This document shows, in pieces, positions 1-9,796 of a stretch of 64,000 nt of DNA. The translations under genes were made by a program, and so were the position numbers. Position 1 is the first letter of the stretch; each line of letters begins with the position of its first letter. The DNA comes from Brevundimonas sp. EYE_349 (GTDB taxonomy: Bacteria; Pseudomonadota; Alphaproteobacteria; Caulobacterales; Caulobacteraceae), in assembly GCF_023147505.1 (NCBI RefSeq), contig NZ_JAHXPB010000011.1, positions 1 through 64,000 on the forward strand, written 5' to 3'. Under the pieces are notes generated by a model. That model did no database searches. It saw only the letters and a list, made by a program, of their open reading frames with translations, and was not told where the DNA came from.

Positions 1-340
1 GGTGACCCGTTCCATCCACGAAGACGCCAGGGACGTCGCCCGCGACATCGCCAGGGCCGACGCCTACGTCACCTCCCGACGCGAACGGAAGAAGGTCGAG
101 ATGCTGTTCGCACACCTCAAGCGCATCCTCAGGCTGGATCGGCTGCGCCTTCGCGGTCCCTGCGGCGCCCGAGACGAGTTCCTCCTCGCCGCCACCGCCC
201 AGAACCTGCGAAAAATGGCCCGCTTGATCCCACTGCAGATCGCCCCAGCGCCCGCCTGAAGGCCTGAAGCGTCACGAACACCGTCACAGCCCGACCACGC
301 AGCCGTGTTGTCCCGTCAGCCAGCCGACTTTTTCAACTGT
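1..340 (+). mobile_element. Right end of an insertion sequence (partial)
   Basis: The left edge of the window cuts through an insertion sequence. Only the 3' end of the transposase gene remains, followed by about 80 bases. The stretch GACTTTTTCAAC at about 327-338 resembles the terminal repeat of many such elements, so the element probably ends near 340. The other end lies outside the window, so neither the terminal repeat nor a target duplication can be confirmed. Confidence 0.5.
2..259 (+). CDS. IS1182-like transposase, C-terminal fragment
   Basis: This 85-residue frame is open at the left edge and ends at a normal stop. It contains the segment SRRERKKVEMLFAHLKR followed by LRLRGPCGARDEFLLAATAQN, typical of the C-terminal end of DDE transposases of the IS1182 type (DDE_Tnp_1_6). 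The ERKKVEMLFAHLK part carries the terminal acidic catalytic region. The N-terminal part, with the first two Asp residues, lies outside the window, so it cannot be told whether the element is active. The apparent GTG start at position 2 is only where the frame enters the window. Confidence 0.75.
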   Translation: MTRSIHEDARDVARDIARADAYVTSRRERKKVEMLFAHLKRILRLDRLRLRGPCGARDEFLLAATAQNLRKMARLIPLQIAPAPA

Positions 341-449
341 ATCCACCCCTAGCGGACGTCGAAGGCGACCGCTTTCCGGCGTGGAGGTCAACGTCCGATT
401 TCGGCGGCGAAGCCAGGGACTGAAATCGACCCATTGCGGACGTGCCCCG

Positions 450-650
450 CTATGCTCGTCTGACCGCTTTGAGCAGGCCGACCAATCCGACGACGACGAG
501 GGTTGCGCCACCGAAGAAAGCTATGACCCAAAGCAACAAGGCCAAGGGGATCAGAGCCAGTGCCTCGATCTGCATCTCGGTATGAGCGCGGGCTACGCAC
601 AACGAGACCAGACCGATGCCCACGAGCAAGAGGAGGATCGACTTTCGCAT
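450..650 (-). CDS. Small two-helix membrane protein
   Basis: This 66-residue protein has two hydrophobic segments (about residues 4-20 and 28-58) and a short basic tail (LLKAVRRA). It is probably an inner-membrane protein of unknown function. The ATG at 650 is preferred to the in-frame GTG at 665 because AAGGGA lies about 6-8 bases upstream of the ATG. No partner gene is visible: the upstream stretch holds no gene, and the element remnant lies downstream on the other strand. It is too short to assign to a family by eye. Confidence 0.5.
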   Translation of the reverse strand: MRKSILLLLVGIGLVSLCVARAHTEMQIEALALIPLALLLWVIAFFGGATLVVVGLVGLLKAVRRA

Positions 651-930
651 AGCGTCCCTTAACACGCCTCAAGCGAACGTCCGCAATCCACCCGTAGCTG
701 AGGATGGCGACTTCCGCTTTCCGGCCTCACCGCCACGATGGGTTTCGGTAGAAATTCGGCGCGTCCGGCGTCATCGCGCCAAGCCAGCTATCCTATCGCC
801 TCAAACAATCTCCAGCGTTTACAGCCCCCTGGTCGCCAGCAGCGTCAATCGACCATACAGGCCGTAACGTGCGGTATGATGTCGTCCGGTCTTTGACATC
901 CAGGCGCGTCGAATTGCACCTTCTTGCATT

Positions 931-958
931 TTGCACTGTTATTCCGGGTGCAGTGCAA
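931..958. repeat. Inverted repeat TTGCACTG...CAGTGCAA
   Basis: The arms TTGCACTG (931-938) and CAGTGCAA (951-958) are perfect inverted copies separated by 12 bases. Another TTGCAC lies just upstream (914-919). This could be a dimeric-regulator operator or a hairpin. No gene reading away from it is evident. Confidence 0.5.
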
Positions 959-984
959 TTTCGCCGGAGGCCGATTTCAGACGA

Positions 985-1001
985 AGTGCACACAGTGCAC
1001 T
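985..1001. repeat. Inverted repeat AGTGCAC-ACA-GTGCACT
   Basis: Seven-base perfect arms flank a 3-base centre, followed by CTGTTTTCT. It shares the GTGCAC core with the repeat at 931-958. It lies 25 bases beyond the stop of the membrane-protein gene at 1026-1745, so it may be part of that transcript's 3' end, or an operator. Confidence 0.45.
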
Positions 1002-1025
1002 CTGTTTTCTATCCGCCGCCCGTCT

Positions 1026-1745
1026 TCAGAAAAGCAATCCGGCCAAGACGCCGATCGCCGCCAACGCCAGGCTTCCGACCATCATCACCGCGCTGATGGC
1101 CAGTTGCAGCACCAGTCCCTTGCCGATCCCCGCCGCAACGCCGCGATACCAGCGTCCCCGGCCCATCCGCACAAAGACCACGACGCCCAGTATGAACAGG
1201 GCCACGCTGCCCATCATCGCTACAGGCCCCGTGCCGTATATGAACCAGAACAACGGCAGCATGGGCACGGTCCAGGCGTTCAGATAGGCGAAGGCGGCGC
1301 GAAAGCCGCAACGCCACCCCAGGTCCTCGGCGTCCCACCAGCGCACAAATGGCAGCACGGCCAGGGCATAGAGCGGCGCCATCAGCGGGACGGTCAGAAA
1401 CGACATCCAGCCGTCGGCGTCGGACATGAAGGCGTCACGGGACTTGCCGGACTGGGCGACCAGCGACGACATCAGATCGGCAGGCATCTGATCCAGCACC
1501 CCGCCCAGGCCGCCACGCAGGAACACCACCAGCATCAAGATGGCGTTCAGCGCCAGATAGAGTTTCAGCGGCTTGGCGTAGACCCCGCCGCCTGTCGGCC
1601 CCTCGATCATCCAGGCCTGCAGCACCAGGCGCGGGCGTATCAGCAGGTCCCGCGCCGTCCGCACTTCGACCCCGCCAAAGCCCAGCGCGTCCTCGGACAG
1701 GTCCTTGAACGCCTGTTTGCGCGTCGTTTCGCCTTCGGTCGTCAT
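1026..1745 (-). CDS. Polytopic membrane protein, DUF3667-like
   Basis: This 239-residue protein begins with a soluble segment (TTEGETTRKQAFKDLSEDALGF). Next come TARDLLIRPRLVLQAWMIEG and KPLKLYLALNAILML, a layout like DUF3667-type membrane proteins, in which an RDLL..RP motif precedes the first helix. About four further hydrophobic segments follow to the C-terminus. The function is unknown. The ATG at 1745 is chosen because GGGGGCGATCC precedes it; the longer reading from 1796 begins with non-membrane, low-complexity residues. Its stop is 25 bases from a hairpin-forming repeat. It lies downstream of the TonB-receptor gene on the same strand, separated by 64 bases, and could be co-transcribed with it. 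Confidence 0.6.
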   Translation of the reverse strand: MTTEGETTRKQAFKDLSEDALGFGGVEVRTARDLLIRPRLVLQAWMIEGPTGGGVYAKPLKLYLALNAILMLVVFLRGGLGGVLDQMPADLMSSLVAQSGKSRDAFMSDADGWMSFLTVPLMAPLYALAVLPFVRWWDAEDLGWRCGFRAAFAYLNAWTVPMLPLFWFIYGTGPVAMMGSVALFILGVVVFVRMGRGRWYRGVAAGIGKGLVLQLAISAVMMVGSLALAAIGVLAGLLF

Positions 1746-1809
1746 GGATCGCCCCCGTGCAAGGGGGATGCATACACCGCCCGATTGAACGCGCAAACGC
1801 GCGACGGCC

Positions 1810-4431
1810 TCAGAACCGCTTGGTCAGCCCAACGCTGAACACCCGGCCGCGCGGATCGGCGACGACGGGATCATAGCCCAGGGCGAACTGCGCCAGGGGC
1901 GGCGCCTTGTCGAACACATTGACCACCCCCAGCGCCAGGTCGATGTCGGCGCCGATGGTGCGGCTGTACAGCAGGTCCGCCGTGGTCTGGCTGGCGATGG
2001 TCGCATCGGTGATCCCGCTGCGGTCATTGCGATAGCCGTCGGTGTAATGGACCAGCGCGGTCACGGTGTTAGCGCCCCCGCTCCAGCCCAGGGCGAACTC
2101 CCCGCGATTGCGCGGCAGCGACCGGCCGATATTGCTCAGATTGGTCGATCCGACGCCCGAGACCTGGGCCGCCCCGTCGTTCAGCCGGATGTCATAGGCG
2201 TCCACATAGGTCCAGGTCGCCGACGCCGTCGCCCGGCCGCCCCACAGGTCGCGGCCATAGCGGGCCGCCAGGTCCAGCCCCTGCGTCTCGATGGACGAGG
2301 CGTTGATGAAATACAGTTGCACGAAGGTCAGGGCGCCGCTGGCCGAGCGGGTGATCCGCCCCTGCGCCGGCGTGCCCGTCCGTCCCGCCGCCGTGTCGGC
2401 CGCCGCCTGGTCGATGACGGCCTGGGCCGATTCCTTTACCACCTGGTCCGTGTAGTCGAAGCGCCAGGCGTCCAGGCTGAACTCCAGCCCGTCCAGCGGC
2501 CGCCACACGGCGCCCAGGCTCAGGCTCTCGGACTTCTCGGGCTTCAGCGCCGCATCGCCTGAAGTCAGGGTGTTGACGAAGACGAAGGCGCCCCGGTCGA
2601 ACACCGACGGCTGCGACGCCTGCGCCCCGGACTGGGCGTAGACCGACGGCGCGCGGAACCCCTGCCCCCACGACGCCCGCACGGCCACGGCGTCGGTCAC
2701 GTCCCATCGGATGGCGGCCTTGGGACTGAACCGCCCCTCCCCGTCGTAGGTCTCGTAACGGCCCGCCAACTGCGCCTCGATCCGGTCGCCCAGGTGCAAC
2801 CGCGCCTCGGCGAAGGCGGCCAGCGCCTCCTGCTCGCCCTCGAAGTCGGGGGAATAGCCGGCGGTCAGCAGATCCCCCGCATTGACCAGATCGCTCCAGT
2901 CGTGCCGGAAGCCGCTGCGCCGATACTGGGCGCCCAGCGCCACATCGACCGAACCGCCGTCCCACGCCAGGGCCTGACCGCTGGTCGAGGCGTCGACCGT
3001 CGTCAAGGTCGCGGCGCCGCGCAGGCCCGTGTAGCCGATCAAACTGTCGATCAGGGCCGTGCTATTGGCCGTGCCGGTCCCCAGATGGGCGCTGCCGAAC
3101 GGGTTGAAATACTGGCACGTCCCGACACCGGCCACGCCCGTCGCGGGGTTGCAACCCGCCCCGCCAAAGCCGTTCAGCGCCCGCTGCAATGCGCTGCCGA
3201 TGGCGTCCGGCTTGTCATAGGCCACGTGCTGGCGGCTGCTGGTCGCGGCCAGGCTCCAGGTCCAGCCGCCGGCGAACCGCCCATCCAGACCCGCCGACAA
3301 CCGCCAGGTCTGGTATTCGAAATCGGCCTTGGACGCCCCGGCCTCGGCCCCCAGCAGACGCCCGCGGAACAGCACCGCCTCGCCGAACGGATTGTCGGGA
3401 TGCGACGCCGGGACCGTCAGCGACTGGGCCAGGATCGGTAAGGACGGCGACTGGCGCGCCACCGTCTCGGTCGACGCCCAGGCCCCTTGCAGCGACAGGG
3501 TCATGTCCCCGACAGGCCGACGATAGTCGGCGAACAGCTGGTTGCGCGTCTCCTCCGGCGCCAGATCGAAGAAGTCGGAATAGTCCAGCCGGCAGAAGCT
3601 GTCCGTCGGCGTGTTCTTGTAGGCGCTGCCAAACGCCGGATTCCCGCACGCCGGATCGGGCGAGAAGCCGTTGCGGCTGGGCCGGAAATAGGACCCCGGC
3701 TGGCCATAGCTGGTCACCGCCGTCCACGCCGCCCGGCCATAACGTTCCGCCTGGGTGAAGTCCCGCTCGTCCGACCCTAGGGCCGAACGATGAAAGTGCG
3801 ACGCCGCCAGCGTCAGGTTTCCCCCCAGCAGGTCGAACCCGCCGATGGCCTGGACCACGCTCTCTTCCGACCCGTCGGCCACGGCGTATTTGGCGCTGAT
3901 CTCGGGCCGGTCCACGTCATGGCGGGTGATGAAGTTGACCACGCCCGCCACGGCGTCCGAGCCATAGACGGCCGAGGCGCCGTCCTTGACCACCTCGACC
4001 CGCTGCAAGGCGATCATCGGCACGAGCGAGTTGATGTCCACGAAGGCCGATCCGTCGGTGGCGACGACCGCGCTGGTCGTCCAGCGCTGGCCGTCCACCA
4101 AGACCAGCGTCGAACCCAGGCCCAGATTGCGCAGGTTGAACTGGGCCGTTCCCGAGCTTTGCGGCTGGTTTAACTGATCGACCTGAGCTTCCGAGCCTGA
4201 GTTGGCCGTGACCAGACGCACCAGCTGCGACGCATCGGCGATCCCGGCCGCCTCCATGACCTCGCGCCCGACCGTCTCCACCGGCGCGATCCGGTCGCCG
4301 CCGGCGATCCGCGATCCGGTGACCACGATATCGTCCACCTGCGCCGCCTTCGGCTCCTCGGCATGGGCGCCGGCCGCCGCAGCCAGCCAGGCCATCGAAA
4401 CCGTCATCATCAAGATTTTGCGTTGCGTCAT
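1810..4431 (-). CDS. TonB-dependent outer-membrane receptor
   Basis: This 873-residue protein has a Sec signal peptide (MTQRKILMMTVSMAWLAAAA, cleavage after AHA). A TonB box-like segment follows (DDIVVTGSRI, about 34-43), then a plug domain (to about residue 180) and a long beta-barrel ending in the classical C-terminal aromatic residue (GRVFSVGLTKRF). It would take up a large substrate through the outer membrane using TonB energy. Its neighbours suggest a carbohydrate: it is divergent from a MalK/UgpC-type ATPase gene across a region with a LacI-type operator, and a glucan-uptake operon lies beyond. The protein is complete. The substrate cannot be read from sequence alone. Confidence 0.88.
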   Translation of the reverse strand: MTQRKILMMTVSMAWLAAAAGAHAEEPKAAQVDDIVVTGSRIAGGDRIAPVETVGREVMEAAGIADASQLVRLVTANSGSEAQVDQLNQPQSSGTAQFNLRNLGLGSTLVLVDGQRWTTSAVVATDGSAFVDINSLVPMIALQRVEVVKDGASAVYGSDAVAGVVNFITRHDVDRPEISAKYAVADGSEESVVQAIGGFDLLGGNLTLAASHFHRSALGSDERDFTQAERYGRAAWTAVTSYGQPGSYFRPSRNGFSPDPACGNPAFGSAYKNTPTDSFCRLDYSDFFDLAPEETRNQLFADYRRPVGDMTLSLQGAWASTETVARQSPSLPILAQSLTVPASHPDNPFGEAVLFRGRLLGAEAGASKADFEYQTWRLSAGLDGRFAGGWTWSLAATSSRQHVAYDKPDAIGSALQRALNGFGGAGCNPATGVAGVGTCQYFNPFGSAHLGTGTANSTALIDSLIGYTGLRGAATLTTVDASTSGQALAWDGGSVDVALGAQYRRSGFRHDWSDLVNAGDLLTAGYSPDFEGEQEALAAFAEARLHLGDRIEAQLAGRYETYDGEGRFSPKAAIRWDVTDAVAVRASWGQGFRAPSVYAQSGAQASQPSVFDRGAFVFVNTLTSGDAALKPEKSESLSLGAVWRPLDGLEFSLDAWRFDYTDQVVKESAQAVIDQAAADTAAGRTGTPAQGRITRSASGALTFVQLYFINASSIETQGLDLAARYGRDLWGGRATASATWTYVDAYDIRLNDGAAQVSGVGSTNLSNIGRSLPRNRGEFALGWSGGANTVTALVHYTDGYRNDRSGITDATIASQTTADLLYSRTIGADIDLALGVVNVFDKAPPLAQFALGYDPVVADPRGRVFSVGLTKRF

Positions 4432-4477
4432 CTGAATGCTCCCCGCGTTTGGCAGCGGCTTCTAACCAGCGCCGCCG

Positions 4478-4512
4478 TTTTGCGAAAGTGTAATTTTGCA
4501 GTTTTGCAAATT
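4478..4512. promoter_or_regulatory. TTTTGC repeats in the receptor promoter region
   Basis: Three TTTTGC units begin at 4478, 4495 and 4503 within a locally AT-richer stretch. They lie 47-81 bases upstream of the receptor start at 4431. They could be binding sites for a regulator of the receptor gene. TTTGCA-type motifs recur near the propionate genes later in the window, but no link is established. Confidence 0.3.
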
Positions 4513-4551
4513 CAGTCTGCGACGCGACGCCCTGCGCCATTGATCCGCAGA

Positions 4552-4565
4552 TGTAACCGGTTACG
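4552..4565. promoter_or_regulatory. LacI-family operator-like palindrome
   Basis: TGTAACCGGTTACG contains the perfect 12-base palindrome GTAACCGGTTAC (4553-4564). The shape matches operators of LacI/GalR repressors. It lies 39 bases before the ATG of the transporter ATPase gene and 121 bases upstream of the divergent receptor gene, so it could control both. A closely similar site precedes the lacI gene at 17724-17739, suggesting one regulon. Confidence 0.65.
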
Positions 4566-4603
4566 GTGCGGCGAAAGAAGAATGGCTTAGGGAAGCAGGA
4601 AGC

Positions 4604-5692
<1,089 letters not shown>

Positions 5693-5695
5693 TCC

Positions 5696-5723
5696 CTCTC
5701 CCGTCGGAAGAAGGGAGAGTTTT
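5696..5723 (+). terminator. Rho-independent terminator after the ATPase gene
   Basis: The stem CTCTCCC (5696-5702)/GGGAGAG (5713-5719), with a 10-base loop, is followed by TTTT. It starts 3 bases after the ATPase stop and separates it from the convergent glycosidase gene. Confidence 0.75.
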
Positions 5724-5725
5724 CG

Positions 5726-8700
5726 TCAGCGCAACTCCACCCGCCGCGCCCCGGTCGGAATCGCCAACTCCTCGCCCGTCCACGTCGTCTCGCGGCCGTC
5801 GATCCGCACCCGTTCCGGCCGCCCCTGCCCCGCCGACCATCGCAGCACGAAGCCGCCCGGCGGCGTCGCTTCTCCGCCCAGGGTCAACACATACCCGCGC
5901 CGTTCCTTGCGATAGGCATAGGTCAGCGGCCCATAGGCGGTGCGCAGGCCCTTAACGCCGACGCCCTGCCTGGTGTCCAGCCACGCCTCGGGCACACCCG
6001 CGGCCAGCACCAGGGCGTGATCGCGGTCCCGTTCATAGGCGAACAGGTCCAACGCCGAGCGGATATAGTCCGAACTGATCCAGGCATGCGGCATATCGCC
6101 GATGAAGCGCGGCTCGCGCTTCTCGCGCCCGACCACCTCGGCCCAGCCGTTCCAGGCCTCGGGCCGGCGGTCGGCCATCAGGAAGTCCAGCACCTCAAGC
6201 GCCCGCTCCTTCTGGCCCAGCCGCACGAAGGCGCCGACCAGCCGCCATTCATAGGGGGTGTAGTCCTTCCACGCCGTGCGATTGCTCCGCCGATTCTGGA
6301 AGTTTTCCCAATAGCGATCAAAGGTTCGCGCCATCAGTTCGGGCGGCAGATTATCCTGCTCGCCCGCCGGCGACAGGGCGATGGTGGTCGAGGTGGCGTC
6401 GAAATCCCCGCGATCCGCCGCCCCCGCGATCCAGTCTATGCCATGATGCGCCGCCGTCGCCGTAATTGACGCCCGGATGTCGGCGGCGAACTCATCTCGC
6501 GCCGCCGCATAGCGGACGGCGGCGGCCGCATCGCCCAGGGTCTCGGCGATGAAGACCGCGTCCTTGTAACCCAGCAGGCCCCAGAAATCGTCCCAGTAGG
6601 AATAGGCCGCCTTGTCCGAATAGCCCTCGTGGCTGATCGTGGGCGGCAACAGGCCATACAGATGCCGCTGATCCGGCGCCTGGAAGGCCGCCGTCCGGGT
6701 CGAGGCGCGCAGGTCGTCCATATAGGCGATGGCCTTCTGCACTTGCGGCCAGACCTGGCGCAACAGAGCCTCGTCCTTGGTGTACCGATAGGTCTCGGCG
6801 GCCAGGAAGACGAACTCGCCGTGGCTGTCGTTCTCCGGCACAGGGTCGGCGCCGCGTGCATCGACGCAGCAGGGCACCTTGCCGTTCTCGAACACATAGG
6901 GGGCGTACCAGCGCAGATAGTCGGCCGAATGTTCGGCCATGCCCAGCCGGTTCAGTCCCTCGGCCATCATCGCCCCGTCGCGGATCCACGAGCGGTTATA
7001 GCTGCGGGTGCCCGGCTGCAGGATCGGCCCCTGGCGCGACATCAGCATATGAGCGAGGGAGGATTTCAGCGCGTCCTCGATCCGCTGGGCGGCCGGCGGC
7101 AGGGTCAGTTCGACCCGGTCCAGCTTCTCTCGCCACTCGGCGGCCAACCGCGCCTCGACCGTATCTAGAACCGCAGACGCCTGTCCCATCGGCTCGGGCG
7201 CCAACGTTTCTCCCGACAGTTGCGAAACCCAACCGACCGTTCGCCTCTCGCCAGGCTGCAACGTCACCTCATAGGTCAAGGCGCCCGCGGCGAGGCCGAC
7301 AGCGTCCGTCGTGGTCGCGGGATCGCCCGCCGGTCGTTGCACGGACGGCAGGACCAGGGACTGCGGGTCGCTGCCCGCATCAAAGGTGGCCAGCGCCACA
7401 TGATCGGGCGTCGCCAGCGGCTGCACCCGCACCGTATCGTTCAAGCTCAGTTGCGCGCCGTCCCAGGCGATTTTTTCCACCGGGCTCACGCCGCCGGGAA
7501 TGGCCAGGAACTGGCGCGGCGCATTCACCTGCATCGGCCGCGCGGTCAGGGCCAGGGTCAAGGTGCGCGGCCGGCTGGAGGTGTTGGTCAGGTCGTAACG
7601 CCCCCAAAGCTGCGCCTGATCGGCCGACCCGTCTGCGAAGCTGGTGATCTTCAGCGTCCAGTCGTCGGTGGTCCAGGTCACGGACGGGATCGGCAGGTCG
7701 CCGTCCTTCAGTCCCTGTTCGACATTGACGTCGGCCCATGTGATCAGCCGTCCGTTGTCCACCACGAAGGGCTCGATGCTGGGGCCGGCGCGGCGCAGTT
7801 CGATGGCGCCGTCCTCGCCGATCAGGCCGCTTTCCCCGCCCCCATCGACCCCGACCAGGGTCCAATAGGATTGTTCGCCCGAGAAGCCGCGCGGATAGAG
7901 GCCGCGCCGGTTCTGCTTGGCCACCGCCTCGACGAAGACCGTGGGGTCGGCGCCGAAGGCCAGGGGCTCGACCTCGATCTCATTCAACACATAGGTCGTC
8001 GCCGGCGCCGCGCCCAGCCTCTGTCCCGCGCCGGACGAACCCACCACGTCCGACGCGGGAACGGGCCGCAGCGGCTTCAGCCTCAGCCAGCGCGCCGTCG
8101 CCTCGGGCGTCCTCAGCCAGTCGACGCCGCCGTCGCCGCCCGCCACGGTCGCCAGTTCGCGCCAGTCGCGTCCGTCCAGGGAGGCCGAAATGCGATAGTC
8201 GGCGGCCGCGCCCCGCTCGCCCCATCGCAGGGTCAGACCGCCAAACTCACGCTCATAGCCCAGGTCCAGCGTCAGGACCGACGCCTCGCCAACCGGCAGG
8301 GTCCAGGCGGTCCTGATGTCATTGTCCACGGCGCGCGACGCGGTGGAGGGCGAGCGGCCGTCGCTGGCGATGGGCTGGGGCGGCACGACCGGGTCGACGG
8401 GCAGTTCGCGGATCGACAGTTCGTCGATGTCGATAAAGCCCCGCCCGCCATCGGCCGCCACGACCACGAACTCGACCCGCTCGGCGCGGCGCAGTTCGGT
8501 CTCGGGGCCCGGCCCCCAGGCCTTGGACACCTGACGCCGCTTGATGACAAACCGCGACCAGCCATCGGGGAAGTCATGGCGGGCCGTCTGCTTCCACCAG
8601 ACGTTCTCGGCCGCCGCATCGGTGAACTTGACCTCGAAGGTGTTCGCCGGCCCCTCGCCGCGCACCCAGAAGCTGATCTCGTAATTGTCGGGCAGGTCGA

Positions 8701-8935
8701 AAGGCAGGTCCCGCGCGGCGAAGGCGTAGCCCGCCTTGCCATTGAAGTCATAGCTCAGCCGAACCGCCCGCCCGTCATGTCCGACGACCGACGACACGGC
8801 CGAGGACACGTCGGTAGAGGCGTCGGCCTTCCACGCAGCGGCGTCTTCCATCGGGTCCAGAACCCGTGTCTGCTGAGCGAAAGCGGGTGTGGAAATCGCT
8901 ACGGCGATGGCGAACAGAGAGGCGGCAAGGCGCAT
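5726..8935 (-). CDS. Large secreted glycoside hydrolase-like protein with discoidin-type domain
   Basis: This 1069-residue protein has a Sec signal (MRLAASLFAIAVAISTPAFA). The N-terminal part (about 25-190) looks like a carbohydrate-binding beta-sandwich. A second module (about 190-310: ASRAVDNDIRTAWTLP...LTLDLGYEREFGGLTLRWG) fits an F5/8 type C (discoidin-like) sugar-binding domain. The C-terminal half contains SYNRSWIRDGAMMAEGLNRL and further Trp/Tyr-rich helices, as in (alpha/alpha)6-barrel glycosidases of the GH15-like group. It is the last gene of the glucan operon, 45 bases after the second permease. It probably acts in the periplasm or at the surface on the same glucan as the GH144-like protein. 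The exact family and linkage specificity are not certain. Confidence 0.7.
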   Translation of the reverse strand: MRLAASLFAIAVAISTPAFAQQTRVLDPMEDAAAWKADASTDVSSAVSSVVGHDGRAVRLSYDFNGKAGYAFAARDLPFDLPDNYEISFWVRGEGPANTFEVKFTDAAAENVWWKQTARHDFPDGWSRFVIKRRQVSKAWGPGPETELRRAERVEFVVVAADGGRGFIDIDELSIRELPVDPVVPPQPIASDGRSPSTASRAVDNDIRTAWTLPVGEASVLTLDLGYEREFGGLTLRWGERGAAADYRISASLDGRDWRELATVAGGDGGVDWLRTPEATARWLRLKPLRPVPASDVVGSSGAGQRLGAAPATTYVLNEIEVEPLAFGADPTVFVEAVAKQNRRGLYPRGFSGEQSYWTLVGVDGGGESGLIGEDGAIELRRAGPSIEPFVVDNGRLITWADVNVEQGLKDGDLPIPSVTWTTDDWTLKITSFADGSADQAQLWGRYDLTNTSSRPRTLTLALTARPMQVNAPRQFLAIPGGVSPVEKIAWDGAQLSLNDTVRVQPLATPDHVALATFDAGSDPQSLVLPSVQRPAGDPATTTDAVGLAAGALTYEVTLQPGERRTVGWVSQLSGETLAPEPMGQASAVLDTVEARLAAEWREKLDRVELTLPPAAQRIEDALKSSLAHMLMSRQGPILQPGTRSYNRSWIRDGAMMAEGLNRLGMAEHSADYLRWYAPYVFENGKVPCCVDARGADPVPENDSHGEFVFLAAETYRYTKDEALLRQVWPQVQKAIAYMDDLRASTRTAAFQAPDQRHLYGLLPPTISHEGYSDKAAYSYWDDFWGLLGYKDAVFIAETLGDAAAAVRYAAARDEFAADIRASITATAAHHGIDWIAGAADRGDFDATSTTIALSPAGEQDNLPPELMARTFDRYWENFQNRRSNRTAWKDYTPYEWRLVGAFVRLGQKERALEVLDFLMADRRPEAWNGWAEVVGREKREPRFIGDMPHAWISSDYIRSALDLFAYERDRDHALVLAAGVPEAWLDTRQGVGVKGLRTAYGPLTYAYRKERRGYVLTLGGEATPPGGFVLRWSAGQGRPERVRIDGRETTWTGEELAIPTGARRVELR

Positions 8936-8980
8936 GGGAGGCCTGTTCCTTGTCGTCGTCCCCGTGGGGACAGGGAAAGC

Positions 8981-9796
8981 TCAGCCCTTCACGCTGCCCG
9001 CGAGCATGCCGCGGATGTAGTAGCGTTGCAGGGCGAGGAAGAGGATGAGCACCGGCGCGACCGTCACCACGGCCCCGGCCATCATCAATTCGATGTCCTG
9101 CACATGCTCGCGCGACAATGAGGCCAGGGCGACCGGCAGGGTGTAGTTCGACTGATCCGTCAGGATGATCAGGGGCCACAGGAAGTCGTTCCAGCTGCCC
9201 AGGAAGACGAACAGGCCCAGGGTCACGATGATCGGCTGCAGCGTCGGCAGGACCACGCGGCGGAAGATCTGGCCCTCGCTGGCGCCGTCGATCCGCGCGG
9301 CCTCCAACATCTCGTCGGGAATACTCAGCGCGTACTGGCGCACCAGGAACAGGCCGAAGATGGACGCCAGCCAGGGCGCCAGCGCCCCGGCGTAGGTGTT
9401 AACCAGGCCCATCCCCTTCAGCATCAAAAACAGCGGCAAGGTGCCGATCTGGGCCGGCACCACAAGGGCGGCGACCAAGAACTGGAACAGTCGCTCACGC
9501 CCCTTGAACTTCAACTTGGCGAAGGCGTAGCCAGCCGGGACGGTGAACCCAAGGGCCAGAATGGTCGCCATCGTCGCCAGGGCGAAGCTGTTCCACAGGT
9601 ACCGCCCCATGCCCTGGTTCAGGAACAGGTCGCGATAATGCTCCAGCGTCCAGTGCGACGGCAGCAGCGGCGGCGGGAAGACGGCGGCCTCTCCCGTCGC
9701 CATGAAGCTGACCGACACCATCCAGACCAAGGGGAACAGGACAATCAGGGCGATGAGGGCGACGGCGAGGTTCAGCAGGATCGCGCGGATTTTCAT
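8981..9796 (-). CDS. ABC sugar permease, MalG/UgpE type
   Basis: This 271-residue inner-membrane protein has six predicted helices and the EAA loop EAARIDGASEGQIFRRVVLP near residue 195, which contacts the ATPase. The family is CUT1 (MalG/UgpE). The ATG at 9796 overlaps the stop of the preceding permease (ATGA), which fixes the start and suggests translational coupling. It forms the channel with the permease encoded just upstream. The ATPase gene at 4604-5692 is the likely energy subunit. Confidence 0.88.
   Translation of the reverse strand: MKIRAILLNLAVALIALIVLFPLVWMVSVSFMATGEAAVFPPPLLPSHWTLEHYRDLFLNQGMGRYLWNSFALATMATILALGFTVPAGYAFAKLKFKGRERLFQFLVAALVVPAQIGTLPLFLMLKGMGLVNTYAGALAPWLASIFGLFLVRQYALSIPDEMLEAARIDGASEGQIFRRVVLPTLQPIIVTLGLFVFLGSWNDFLWPLIILTDQSNYTLPVALASLSREHVQDIELMMAGAVVTVAPVLILFLALQRYYIRGMLAGSVKG

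Larger units (their letters stand above)
651..1025. other. 375-base stretch without a recognisable gene
   Basis: I find no convincing gene here. Short open frames lack ribosome-binding sites and family-like composition. The only structure I see is a cluster of GTGCA/TGCAC motifs between 915 and 1001, listed separately as two inverted repeats. Confidence 0.5.

Noticed and set aside
7220..9121. Plus-strand frame of about 633 codons opposite the large glycosidase-like gene
   Set aside because: Antisense shadow; no start signal, Arg/Gly-rich composition.
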